A stretch of 14,385 nt of DNA from positions 1 through 14,385 of the forward strand of contig MLAK01001480.1 in assembly GCA_001839685.1 (NCBI GenBank). The letters are read 5' to 3'. A program made the translations under genes and the position numbers. Positions 1-7,632 of this stretch are shown here, in pieces. This DNA is from Tritrichomonas foetus. Its lineage: Eukaryota; Parabasalia; Tritrichomonadida; Tritrichomonadidae. Position 1 is the first letter of the stretch. Every line of letters starts with the position of its first letter. Under the pieces are notes generated by a model. That model ran no database searches and had not been told where the DNA came from. It saw only the letters and a list, made by a program, of their open reading frames with translations.

Positions 1-81
1 TACGAAACAGCCACTTTTTAAAAGAAAGACAATCGAAATGCTTAGAAAAACAAACGAGAAGGACTGTAGTTTATTTTTTTG

Positions 82-3000
82 ATGGCTTCCATAAAAATTT
101 TAAAAAAAATCCACGACAAAAATGACTCCAATTCTCTTGTCAAAGATTTAATTGCTCTTCGTCCAATCACGCCAATAGTTATCAAAGAAACACATCCTCT
201 AGAAGTCGCTTATACAGACAATAATCCACCACCGAAACCAATCGACCAATTTGCCCCTTACTTATCTCGAAAAACAGCCGCCAAACGATCAGAAAGGATT
301 GAAAAGCTCAAAGGCCAAAAAGGAAAAGCTCCATCTTCATTTATCCTGACTAAAAATATTTCCACATCATCAACCGCCCAATCAGCTCGAAGCAACGCCG
401 ATAACGATAACGAATTTGTTCACGAATATAATTTACCACAACTATCCGCGTCAACTTCCCTCAGCCAACATTTAAAAATGGAATCCACATTTGATCGAAT
501 CGCGTCGGGAGCAGCAATAACATCATTTCCAAATCTTATCGAATCAACACTACAAGTATATTTCCTCGCCGAAAAAGTTTTATTTTTCCATGATATTTCA
601 TCAGTCAGAGTTCTCTATTGTCCTTCCACAACAGCGTATTGTCCTCATGGAACTGGAATTATTGGATACACCCAATACTCGCGCAAAGTTATCAATGCTG
701 TCGAGGCAGGAAAGCATGTTTCATATCAGTTTCCAACAGAAGGGAATTGGTATGGTCCACATTCGCGGGTTTTAAGTTTTCCCCTGTATGATGAAATTTC
801 AAATGTTGTTGGCGTTGTAGCGGTTGTTCGAAAGAAAACAAGCCCGCCTTTTTCAAACGATGATGAAAAATTCATAGAGTATCTTCAATCGAAATGCAAG
901 CTTTATTCAAGGTGGCTTTTTCAGCCACTCATCGAAGATGGTCTTGTTTCAACTTTAATTAATACCTGTAGACTTAAGAATTTCATTGAAAATTACCAAG
1001 AAAAATTGACAAGATTGTTTAGTTGTAGATCAGCAGAAATTTGGTCGATTGATAAAGAAAATATTTATAAGTATGAGCCGAATAAAAATAAAGCCATTTC
1101 TATTCCAGTTGGCGATGCTGGGATCGCTGGATTTTCGTTACGCAAAATGGAACCTGTATCTTGCATATCTGCGCGTGTGCATTCTGCGTTTTCACCAAGA
1201 AGCGATGGTAATGGCGAGTTCTCTGTATTGTCATTACCGATAAAAGATCCTGATTCACAAGTTGTCTATGCTCTTGTTTTACGCGGGAAACGAATTCCTC
1301 AGTTTTTCACAGATATGGATGAGAAAGTGTTGGCCAAAATCTCACCTTATATTATCATGGCTTTGTGTTCTTCAGAATTAATAGAAAAAAATCATCGTGC
1401 ATTAAAAGATTCACTTCATCAACAGAAACGACTTGGTTCCCTTCTCGAAGTAGCAGAAGCTTTATCAGGACAGCTTAGAATGGATGTCTTAATTCCTAAT
1501 ATCATGTCGAAAGCATGCGATCTTGTAAAAGCTGACCGTTGTTCTCTTTTTATGGTTAACGAATCTCGCGATAAACTTGTTACTTCCTTCCAAGGTGGTC
1601 TCGCAAACTCAATCGAAATTCCAATAACAGCAGGTATTGTCGGATATACCGCAACAACTGGTGAAATTTTAAATATTAAAGATGCTTATGAAGATTCACG
1701 CTTTAATCGAGCAACAGATCTTGCAACTGGATATCGAACTTTAACATTACTTTGTGTCCCAATTTTCGACGAAAAAGGTGGAATAAGAGGTGTTACAGAA
1801 ATGATTAATAAAATTGATGGAACTTTTACAGAAGAAGACGAAAGAATGATTAAAATATTTAATGTGTTTACAGGTATTTCTATTGAAAATGCCCGTTTAT
1901 ATCGTGCGTCTATTGAATTATCTTTACAGCTTCGTTCCTTCCTCGAAATCTCTTATTCTCTTCAACAACCTCAGACCATCAAGAAATTAATGGAAGAAAT
2001 CATCAAAAACACTCGAAAAGTCGTTGGTGCTGTTCGAGCACTGATTTTCATGAATGAAGATAGTGGAATTTCATCTGATCCATTCATCACTGATGACGAC
2101 ATGGAAGAAAAGTTCAAAAAAAATCAACAGAAGAAATTTGAAGAAACCGAAGATACACTTGGTGTGAAACGTGCAATTATTCAACGTCTTTTACAAGGTA
2201 AAAGTTCAAACTATGATGCTGAAGAAGCTCGTGAAGAAGAATTTCGAAGACAAGCAATTTTGCGTGTAGAAAAAACAAAAGAAAGCCTAATTGAAAATAA
2301 TGACAAAGATCGAGAACATAGCTTTATAATGGTTCCAATTATGTCGTCAGATCGTGCTTTAATGGGTGCTGTAATGCTTCAATGGAAGAAGAATCAGTCT
2401 GGCTTCACTTTTGATGATTTAAAGTTACTTGAAAGTTATTCTGTTTTCCTATCAGTTTCACTTGAAAGATCTCGATTGAAATCAATTGCACAACTTGGTT
2501 CAATGGAAGTAGAAATCCAAAAATGTATTCAACAAAATGAACGACAAGCCTTTAGAGTACCTCTGGGACTTGAACTTGAAGTTGAAGAGAAAGTTTTAGC
2601 AATCAGTCAAGACTTTCAAGCCATTGATTTCAAAGGTATTGAACTATTCAAAGTTATGTATTTCTTATTTGATCATTTTGATTTATGCACCACTTTTAAG
2701 ATTACAAATGAAACCTTCTTCCATTTTTTATTTGAACTTCGTGCTTCATATAATCGTGTACCTTACCATAATTGGATTCATGCTGTTGATGTTTGTCAAT
2801 TTCTTGCCTATACAATTCAAATTTCGGGTCTTGGAAAAATACTATCAAAATTTGAAATTTTGGCACTTTTAACTGCTGCTATATGCCATGACGCAAATCA
2901 TGATGGATTTTCTAACCAATATAATGTGAAAGCTCAAACACCACTTGGTATTTTGTTTAAGAATCAAAGTGTTATGGAAACACATCATTGTTCTGTATCA

Positions 3001-3585
3001 ATTGGAATTATCACTAAAGACGAATGTAACATTTTTAAGACATTGACTGAAAATGAATCAATCACTATGTGGACTTTATTTATAAATCTAATTCTTGCAA
3101 CTGATATGGCTAAGCACTTTAATATTATGGAACAAGTTCAAGAAATTGATAAAAAATCATGGGAATCCTCAGAAGAAGGGAGATTAGGTGTAATGCAATT
3201 GTTAATAAAATGTGCTGATGTTTCTAATGTTGCAAGAAAATTAGAAATAGCTGATAGATGGTGTGATGTATTATGTGAAGAATTCTTTAGACAAGGAGAA
3301 CTTGAAAAGGCAAATGGAATGGAATATTCATCACCTATGAATGATAGAGAACATTTGGATAAAGCTAAATCTCAAATTGGATTTTATAAAAGTATTTGTT
3401 TGCCACTTTTCCAACAAACAAAAAGATTTTTGCCGAAATTAGAACCACAAGTTGTCCAAGTTAAATCTAATCTAAAAGTATGGATTGAAAGAAATGCTGA
3501 AGAAGAAAAAATGAGTGAAGAAAAAAGACGAAAATTAAAAGAAGAAAAAGCAAGATTAGAATTTTTACAGAATGAAATGGTTTAA
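82..3585 (+). CDS. Multi-GAF 3',5'-cyclic nucleotide phosphodiesterase (class I PDE)
   Basis: Predicted to hydrolyse cAMP and/or cGMP, with tandem regulatory GAF domains. The first in-frame ATG is at 82; an open TTG at 79 is not a plausible eukaryotic start. After a basic, low-complexity N-terminus (about 1-125), four GAF-like segments can be traced (about 130-285, 290-440, 450-611, 620-815). The third carries a full NKFDE-type motif, NKIDGTFTEEDE near 575-586, typical of cyclic-nucleotide-binding GAFs. The fourth is interrupted by a long charged helical insert (about 675-760). The catalytic domain (about 840-1130) shows YHNWIHA near 894, HDANHDG near 935, HHC, ATDMAKH, KCADVSN near 1042 and the purine-contacting Gln in KSQIGFY near 1098. 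These are the expected metal-binding His/Asp set. A charged helical tail ends the protein. No membrane segment is seen. The stop lies in TAAA. Whether it prefers cAMP or cGMP cannot be read from sequence. Confidence 0.95.
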   Translation: MASIKILKKIHDKNDSNSLVKDLIALRPITPIVIKETHPLEVAYTDNNPPPKPIDQFAPYLSRKTAAKRSERIEKLKGQKGKAPSSFILTKNISTSSTAQSARSNADNDNEFVHEYNLPQLSASTSLSQHLKMESTFDRIASGAAITSFPNLIESTLQVYFLAEKVLFFHDISSVRVLYCPSTTAYCPHGTGIIGYTQYSRKVINAVEAGKHVSYQFPTEGNWYGPHSRVLSFPLYDEISNVVGVVAVVRKKTSPPFSNDDEKFIEYLQSKCKLYSRWLFQPLIEDGLVSTLINTCRLKNFIENYQEKLTRLFSCRSAEIWSIDKENIYKYEPNKNKAISIPVGDAGIAGFSLRKMEPVSCISARVHSAFSPRSDGNGEFSVLSLPIKDPDSQVVYALVLRGKRIPQFFTDMDEKVLAKISPYIIMALCSSELIEKNHRALKDSLHQQKRLGSLLEVAEALSGQLRMDVLIPNIMSKACDLVKADRCSLFMVNESRDKLVTSFQGGLANSIEIPITAGIVGYTATTGEILNIKDAYEDSRFNRATDLATGYRTLTLLCVPIFDEKGGIRGVTEMINKIDGTFTEEDERMIKIFNVFTGISIENARLYRASIELSLQLRSFLEISYSLQQPQTIKKLMEEIIKNTRKVVGAVRALIFMNEDSGISSDPFITDDDMEEKFKKNQQKKFEETEDTLGVKRAIIQRLLQGKSSNYDAEEAREEEFRRQAILRVEKTKESLIENNDKDREHSFIMVPIMSSDRALMGAVMLQWKKNQSGFTFDDLKLLESYSVFLSVSLERSRLKSIAQLGSMEVEIQKCIQQNERQAFRVPLGLELEVEEKVLAISQDFQAIDFKGIELFKVMYFLFDHFDLCTTFKITNETFFHFLFELRASYNRVPYHNWIHAVDVCQFLAYTIQISGLGKILSKFEILALLTAAICHDANHDGFSNQYNVKAQTPLGILFKNQSVMETHHCSVSIGIITKDECNIFKTLTENESITMWTLFINLILATDMAKHFNIMEQVQEIDKKSWESSEEGRLGVMQLLIKCADVSNVARKLEIADRWCDVLCEEFFRQGELEKANGMEYSSPMNDREHLDKAKSQIGFYKSICLPLFQQTKRFLPKLEPQVVQVKSNLKVWIERNAEEEKMSEEKRRKLKEEKARLEFLQNEMV

Positions 3586-3870
3586 ATTCTTCAATGGATT
3601 CAAATAATATTTGAAATGAACTTTGTATATATTAAAATGTGTGTAACTCTTTAATTATTTGTTATATTTGACTTTTAGAAGTTTGAATTTTACTCATTAA
3701 TCTATATTTTATTTGAATGAAATGTAAATCCTTCATAACGAAAACAAACATGTTTGTTTCTATATTTCATTTACGGCTTAAACATGAACTAAACATATTC
3801 TTATGTATTCACTGAGTATTATTCATATTTTCAACTAACTCGAGAATTATAGAATTGGCAAAGTGATTTC
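3586..3870. other. Intergenic spacer, PDE to HAD gene
   Basis: AT-rich spacer holding the PDE 3' end and the HAD upstream region. The only clear structure is a perfect 18-bp palindrome at 3742-3759. No tRNA or further coding frame is seen. Confidence 0.6.
3742..3759. repeat. 18-bp perfect palindrome AAACAAACATGTTTGTTT
   Basis: The two 9-base halves are exact reverse complements with no spacer, centred between 3750 and 3751. It lies about 165 bp upstream of the inferred HAD start and 157 bp after the PDE stop. It could be a binding site for a dimeric protein or chance in AT-rich DNA. No function is assigned. Confidence 0.5.
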
Positions 3871-3905
3871 ATGATTTCATTTAATATGCCAGATTCAATC
3901 ATTTT

Positions 3906-3911
3906 TCACTT
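3906..3911 (+). promoter_or_regulatory. Initiator-like element TCACTT of the HAD gene
   Basis: TCACTT fits the trichomonad initiator consensus TCAYTW, with transcription expected at the A (3908). It is followed by a second partial copy, TCACAT, at 3911. The ATG at 3925 would then have a leader of about 17 nt, the usual trichomonad spacing. This decides the start codon of the HAD gene, because the upstream in-frame ATGs at 3871 and 3886 would precede the transcript start. Confidence 0.55.
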
Positions 3912-3924
3912 CACATTTCTCGAA

Positions 3925-4704
3925 ATGGAAAAAATACTCGTAACTTTTGATATCGACGGAACTTTAATTCAATCAGCTGAAGGAGGAATTGATTTAAATG
4001 CTGCTATCAACAAAGCAGCCTTCGACGTTTTTGGAATTGATCAAGATATGGAGGAATATATCGAATCCTCCTTTTCAGGAACGACTGACTATTGGATAGC
4101 CAACGAAATCGCCAAAAGAGCTAAACCAGACTGTAACAATCGAGAAGAACTCATCCAGAAATTCCTCAAACTCGAAACCAAATATTATCATGAATTATTC
4201 GAAAATGACGTAATTCCTCTTCCAGGGGCCTCAAAAATTCTGGAATTTTTATCGCAGCGGCCGGACGTGGTTATCGCTCTTAGTACGGGAAATTTAGAAG
4301 CGATCGCATGGAAAAAAATGCAAACCTGTAATTTAGAGCATTATTTTAAAGGGAGATACGGCGGTTTTGGTGAAATATGTGAGCGAAAAGACATACTGAG
4401 AGCAGCTTACGAATCTGCCCAAAAAGGCGAACAATTGGGAGAACGATCAAATTGTACAGAAAAAGTTGATGTGTCAAAATGTCAAAAATTCCTTCGCCAT
4501 ATTCACATTGGTGATGCTCATCAAGATGTTGAAGCAGCAAAGAAAGTTGGAGCAATTCCAATTGCTGTAGAGACAGGCAATCTTCGCTTTGATGATTTTG
4601 TTGGCCCTTGTTTTGTTGTGAATAATCTTGAAGATGGATTTGATGATGTAGTTTCAATAATTTGCACTGGAAAGCCCAAAAATGAAAATATCTTCAAACC
4701 GTAA
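3925..4704 (+). CDS. HAD-superfamily hydrolase (phosphoglycolate-phosphatase-like)
   Basis: Predicted Mg-dependent phosphatase or dehalogenase-like hydrolase, probably cytosolic; the substrate cannot be told. The 259-residue protein from ATG 3925 begins MEKILVTFDIDGTL. HAD motif I is DIDGT, with nucleophile Asp9 and Asp11 at the usual distance from the N-terminus. A helical cap follows (about 15-95). Motif II is ALSTGN near 122, the motif III basic residue lies in the GGFGEICERKDIL segment, and motif IV is HIGDAHQD near 197-204 with GDxxxD spacing. A frame open from ATG 3871 would add 18 residues ahead of the domain, but an initiator-like TCACTT lies inside that extension, so the shorter start is preferred. 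The stop TAA is followed by A, giving a TAAA signal. It resembles COG0546-type phosphatases more than sugar phosphatases, on the GGFG and GDAHQD context. Confidence 0.9.
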   Translation: MEKILVTFDIDGTLIQSAEGGIDLNAAINKAAFDVFGIDQDMEEYIESSFSGTTDYWIANEIAKRAKPDCNNREELIQKFLKLETKYYHELFENDVIPLPGASKILEFLSQRPDVVIALSTGNLEAIAWKKMQTCNLEHYFKGRYGGFGEICERKDILRAAYESAQKGEQLGERSNCTEKVDVSKCQKFLRHIHIGDAHQDVEAAKKVGAIPIAVETGNLRFDDFVGPCFVVNNLEDGFDDVVSIICTGKPKNENIFKP

Positions 4705-4981
4705 AATCATATGGGGTATTTCACAAGCTGAGATTTTGTAATCATTCTTAACACATAAATTTCTATCTTTTCATTCTTTCCTTCACTTATTTTGTAAATT
4801 ATCTAATTAGTCGAAATGGTTTAAAGAAGGATAAATGCTTAATAATTCTTGTTGGAAAGTAGCTCTAAAGAAGTAATGATAAAAACTAGATCATTCATAA
4901 GATGATTTATTGGAACTAATTGACAAATTTCATTATTTCAAAAAAAAAGTTATTTCTCTTTCAATGATTCATGACATTCAA

Positions 4982-5021
4982 CTACCCATAATGTTTGTAG
5001 ACATCTTCCACACGAACACTG

Positions 5022-5057
<36 letters not shown>

Positions 5058-5220
5058 GGAATAGAATAAAAATTTACATGTGACAAAAATATCAATTGAT
5101 AATGCCGTTCATTATTGTCTGTATTTTTCGTATTTCTTGAATAATATGTAATATTTCACAAGATCTTTTAGATTCAGTTTGAGATATTTGAATAAAATTC
5201 GTTTCGTCAAAATCAAGCAT
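4982..5220 (-). other. Possible small split gene or relic on the minus strand
   Basis: On the minus strand an ATG at 5220 opens a 42-codon frame (MLDFDETNFIQI..., with helix-like HIIQEIRKIQTI) ending in TGA at 5092-5094. Beyond it lies a run of 34 T followed by CAG, and then a short frame that reads SVRVEDVYKHYG and stops at 4982. The T-run plus CAG mimics a 3' splice site, but trichomonad introns known to me use an ACTAACACACAG-like 3' element and no clear GTAYGT donor is present. An overlapping 41-codon frame (MLQTFRCLIL...) is also open, so the true frame is uncertain. It may be a small gene with an unusual intron, a gene broken by homopolymer growth, or chance. Confidence 0.2.
5022..5055. 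repeat. Homopolymer tract of 34 A
   Basis: An uninterrupted run of A on the plus strand (T on the minus strand) in the gap between convergent genes. Its length is prone to replication slippage and to assembly error, so the exact count should not be trusted. Confidence 0.9.
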
Positions 5221-5371
5221 CTAAATGTCTGTAGCATTTTATTTTAATTCTAATATAATCAATTTGAAAAAGAAAATTGTTATTTTTCTTGGTCTGAACA
5301 GTGAATGATAAATGATAAAAAATAAAGCTATTAAAGAATCAATCATTTTGTAGAGAGAGACATCTTTATTT

Positions 5372-6841
5372 TTACTCGTTTTCAATTTCTGTATCTGACG
5401 GAAATTCACTTTCGTCTTCGCCAAATTCCGCTTCAGGAACCGGTGTTGGTGGGTGCTGGATGAGGCGGATCCTTTCACTAATCTCCGTCTCATTGTGCTG
5501 TGGTACTTCTATCGAATTGGTGGATTTATTTACCACGAAATTGAGAACATCTTTGAATCTTCTAATTCCGCTGTATTTTATTGGCTCTTCTTCCTTTTTG
5601 CCAGCCGGCCAAAAGTACATAGTCGGGTAGCCATCGACTGATGGTACTGCTTCTGGAATGTCGTTCAATGATCCATCCATGTAATATATTTTGGCGTGGG
5701 TATCCTTCAAAAGCGTCGCGGTCTCGTTTAACACTGGCTTCAAATCCTTGCAGTGATGGCACCATGGAGCTGTAAATGCAACAAGAACGTCATCATTACT
5801 ATTCAAGACTAAGTCTTCGAAATTGTCAGCAACAATTTTCCTGAAGTGTTCATCAGGGCTGTAGATTGGAATATCTTCTGATATGACTGTAAAGAACTCA
5901 GTATCATCTAAAATTCCCTTAACAAAATGATCAACAAATGAGAAATCATTAACCTTATCTTTCTTATAAATTAGCCATCGGCCTCCTTCGATATCTGATG
6001 TATTAAATACAAAGAAATATGGCGTTGGAAGTGTCATTAAATCACTCGCTTTCTTATAGAGTTCAGACGGCCTTCCAAAAAGTGTTGTGAATTGTATTTT
6101 ATCAGAATATTTATCTGCTAATTTTTTAAGAATTTCTATTTCGGTCCTGCATGATTCAGCATCATTTTCATCAATCATGTATCCGGCCATATATGGTCTC
6201 AATTTTGGATTAAGATCGTTAATATCGAATATTTTTGGCTCTGCCAATATTTTGGCGAAATCTCCATCTTTGATCGGAAGAAGCTCGTGGTCGGATGGCC
6301 TGAAAAGGTAGTAACCTTTTTCAATTGTCACATTGAATGTCTTAAAAAGATCGGCCGTTGTTGAATAAATTGTATAATTTGCCGGAATTTTCTTGTTTCT
6401 GCCTTTCTGGTCAACGCTGAAGACGAGTGGCTTGTGCCCGGTGAGAAGTCTGTGAAGGTGGCCAGCCGATTCGACTGAGATAAATCCAGGAGTTAATGAA
6501 TTCTTCACCCAGAGGAGAAATTGGGCCGGCTGTAAAGGTGCTGGAACTACTGGCGATGGATTTTTCTTCTGGAAAGGAACAATACAAGGCGAAAATTTGC
6601 AATTGTATTGATGTCCATCAGAAAGATCAGCACGAATAAACTTCACTTCTTCTTTGTATTCATGGATTGCGTAATCGGCGAATTCGAGGTCTGTATATTG
6701 ATCGACGAAAAAGACGATGGAATTTTTATTCTTTTTGAGTTCGCTTGCTAATTCTTTGGCGTTCAAGTATGGAAGATTCGCGCTTTCACCAACTGGTGCC
6801 TTGATTCTTATTCCGAGAAGGAAAAGAAGTAAGGAAAACAT
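5372..6841 (-). CDS. Protein disulfide isomerase-like protein, one active thioredoxin domain
   Basis: Predicted ER oxidoreductase/isomerase for disulfide bonds, 489 residues, close to classical PDI length. The N-terminus MFSLLLFLLG is a short signal peptide with likely cleavage near residue 20. The first thioredoxin-like domain (about 22-115) has no CxxC: the active-site position reads FVDQYTDLEF. Two further thioredoxin folds without active sites (about 120-220 and 225-325, b and b'-like) follow. The last domain (about 330-445) has APWCHHCK with Cys361 and Cys364, and the cis-proline loop GYPTMYFWP. The order is thus inactive a, b, b', active a'. The CHHC centre differs from the common CGHC. 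The tail is acidic and ends TEIENE with no KDEL-type retrieval signal. The stop lies in TAAA. The gene is divergent from the Atp23-like gene. Confidence 0.9.
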   Translation of the reverse strand: MFSLLLFLLGIRIKAPVGESANLPYLNAKELASELKKNKNSIVFFVDQYTDLEFADYAIHEYKEEVKFIRADLSDGHQYNCKFSPCIVPFQKKNPSPVVPAPLQPAQFLLWVKNSLTPGFISVESAGHLHRLLTGHKPLVFSVDQKGRNKKIPANYTIYSTTADLFKTFNVTIEKGYYLFRPSDHELLPIKDGDFAKILAEPKIFDINDLNPKLRPYMAGYMIDENDAESCRTEIEILKKLADKYSDKIQFTTLFGRPSELYKKASDLMTLPTPYFFVFNTSDIEGGRWLIYKKDKVNDFSFVDHFVKGILDDTEFFTVISEDIPIYSPDEHFRKIVADNFEDLVLNSNDDVLVAFTAPWCHHCKDLKPVLNETATLLKDTHAKIYYMDGSLNDIPEAVPSVDGYPTMYFWPAGKKEEEPIKYSGIRRFKDVLNFVVNKSTNSIEVPQHNETEISERIRLIQHPPTPVPEAEFGEDESEFPSDTEIENE

Positions 6842-6900
6842 GATGATGAACGAAAAATTTGTTTTGAGATGAGTTTGTTCACTGCAATAAACTTTTTCTG

Positions 6901-6914
6901 AGGTGAATTCACCT
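6901..6914. repeat. 14-bp perfect palindrome AGGTGAATTCACCT
   Basis: The halves are exact reverse complements, 60 bp upstream of the PDI start codon. The position suits a dimer-bound regulatory site, but this is inference from symmetry and place only. Confidence 0.45.
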
Positions 6915-6929
6915 TCACTTTGACGATAT

Positions 6930-6937
6930 AAACGGTC
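6930..6937 (-). promoter_or_regulatory. M3/Myb-like element GACCGTTT upstream of PDI gene
   Basis: On the minus strand the octamer fits the Trichomonas vaginalis M3 core-promoter pattern DRCSGYTD, which is bound by a Myb-like protein. It lies about 90 bp before the PDI ATG. One octamer with a loose consensus can occur by chance. Confidence 0.35.
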
Positions 6938-7123
6938 GACTCAGAAATTTGATCCGAATTTCAGAAAATTGTAACTTATCTGTTACTAACTTTTTGTAAA
7001 AATATATGGCCATGTATTTGTGTGTATGACCATATATCATCAGAAGAAATTCCATCATCTTTTCAAAATTAACAATCCAAACAAAATCACATAGAAAAAG
7101 TGGTATCGTCACGAAAATAATCG

Positions 7124-7128
7124 CCTTT
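7124..7128 (+). promoter_or_regulatory. M5-like start-site element CCTTT of the Atp23-like gene
   Basis: CCTTT lies 7-11 bases before the ATG at 7135, where a trichomonad transcript would begin. In T. vaginalis the M5 motif CCTTT replaces the initiator and overlaps the transcription start. No TCAYTW initiator is present here, which fits. The motif is short, so the call is moderate. Confidence 0.45.
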
Positions 7129-7134
7129 TCTCCA

Positions 7135-7632
7135 ATGTTTTTTTATAATTATCTCTTTGGACCAAGCGATTTCAATGAAACTGAACTAAAAAATGAAATC
7201 GACAGGCTCTTGAAAGATGATTATGAAATTTCTTCACTTCATAAAAAGATGAAAGTTCCAATCAAAATTAAAGAATGTGGGGAAGGAATAAGGTCTTTGT
7301 ATCATATACAGAAAAAAGAAATATGGATTCATCCTGAGGGCTATGATGCCTACTCATTAAGGGAGGCCTTACTTCATGAAATTATTCATGCTTATGACCA
7401 TCAAGTGAATAAAATTCCACTTTCAACAATTGATGGACTTGCCCGATCTGAAATACATGCAATGAAACTGTGTGAGTGCCGCGATGCTTGGTTTGTGAAA
7501 AGATGCACTCGAAATAAAGCAATCGAAGCTGTCACACTTTCAATAAAAGATAGGAAAAAAGCAGAAAATATTGTTGAATCCATATTTGATGATGTTTATT
7601 ATGATGACTTCCTTTCAAATCCATTTGATTGA
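7135..7632 (+). CDS. Atp23-like mitochondrial-type metalloprotease (peptidase family M76)
   Basis: Predicted zinc metalloprotease of 165 residues. The zinc motif HEIIHAYDH starts at His81, preceded by LREALL. It is followed by ARSEIHAMKLCECRDAW near 103-119, matching the conserved SE(I/V)RA...GEC block of Atp23, and then by CTRNKAIEAVTLS and a C-terminal FDDVYYDDFLSNPFD that aligns with the family's FxxCFND..PF ending. In yeast, Atp23 sits in the intermembrane space, processes Atp6, chaperones Fo assembly and degrades Ups1. This copy is shorter than yeast and human Atp23 (about 230-250 residues) and keeps little of the cysteine-rich N-terminal half. No clear cleavable presequence is visible. 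A hydrogenosomal location is inference. The ATG at 7135 is supported by the CCTTT site just upstream. Confidence 0.85.
   Translation: MFFYNYLFGPSDFNETELKNEIDRLLKDDYEISSLHKKMKVPIKIKECGEGIRSLYHIQKKEIWIHPEGYDAYSLREALLHEIIHAYDHQVNKIPLSTIDGLARSEIHAMKLCECRDAWFVKRCTRNKAIEAVTLSIKDRKKAENIVESIFDDVYYDDFLSNPFD

Larger units (their letters stand above)
4705..5371. other. Convergent intergenic region between HAD and PDI genes
   Basis: AT-rich 667-bp region where two genes face each other with their 3' ends. It contains a 34-A homopolymer (5022-5055), a possible small minus-strand reading frame in two pieces (5092-5220 and 4982-5020), and otherwise nothing recognisable. No tRNA or snRNA cloverleaf was seen by eye. 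Confidence 0.6.
6842..7134. promoter_or_regulatory. Bidirectional upstream region of PDI and Atp23-like genes
   Basis: The 293 bp between two divergent start codons must hold both promoters. It contains a 14-bp palindrome (6901-6914), a minus-strand M3-like GACCGTTT (6930-6937) and a plus-strand M5-like CCTTT (7124-7128). No strong TCAYTW initiator is seen for the PDI gene; TCATCATC directly before its ATG is only a partial match. Confidence 0.5.

Noticed and set aside
3871..3924. N-terminal extension of the HAD protein as a targeting peptide
   Set aside because: The segment MISFNMPDSIIFHFTFLE has no basic presequence character, and an initiator-like element lies within it.
5018..5055. A firm intron call at the T34-CAG junction
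   Set aside because: No GTAYGT donor and no ACTAACACACAG-type acceptor are present, and the T-run is a common feature of this genome.
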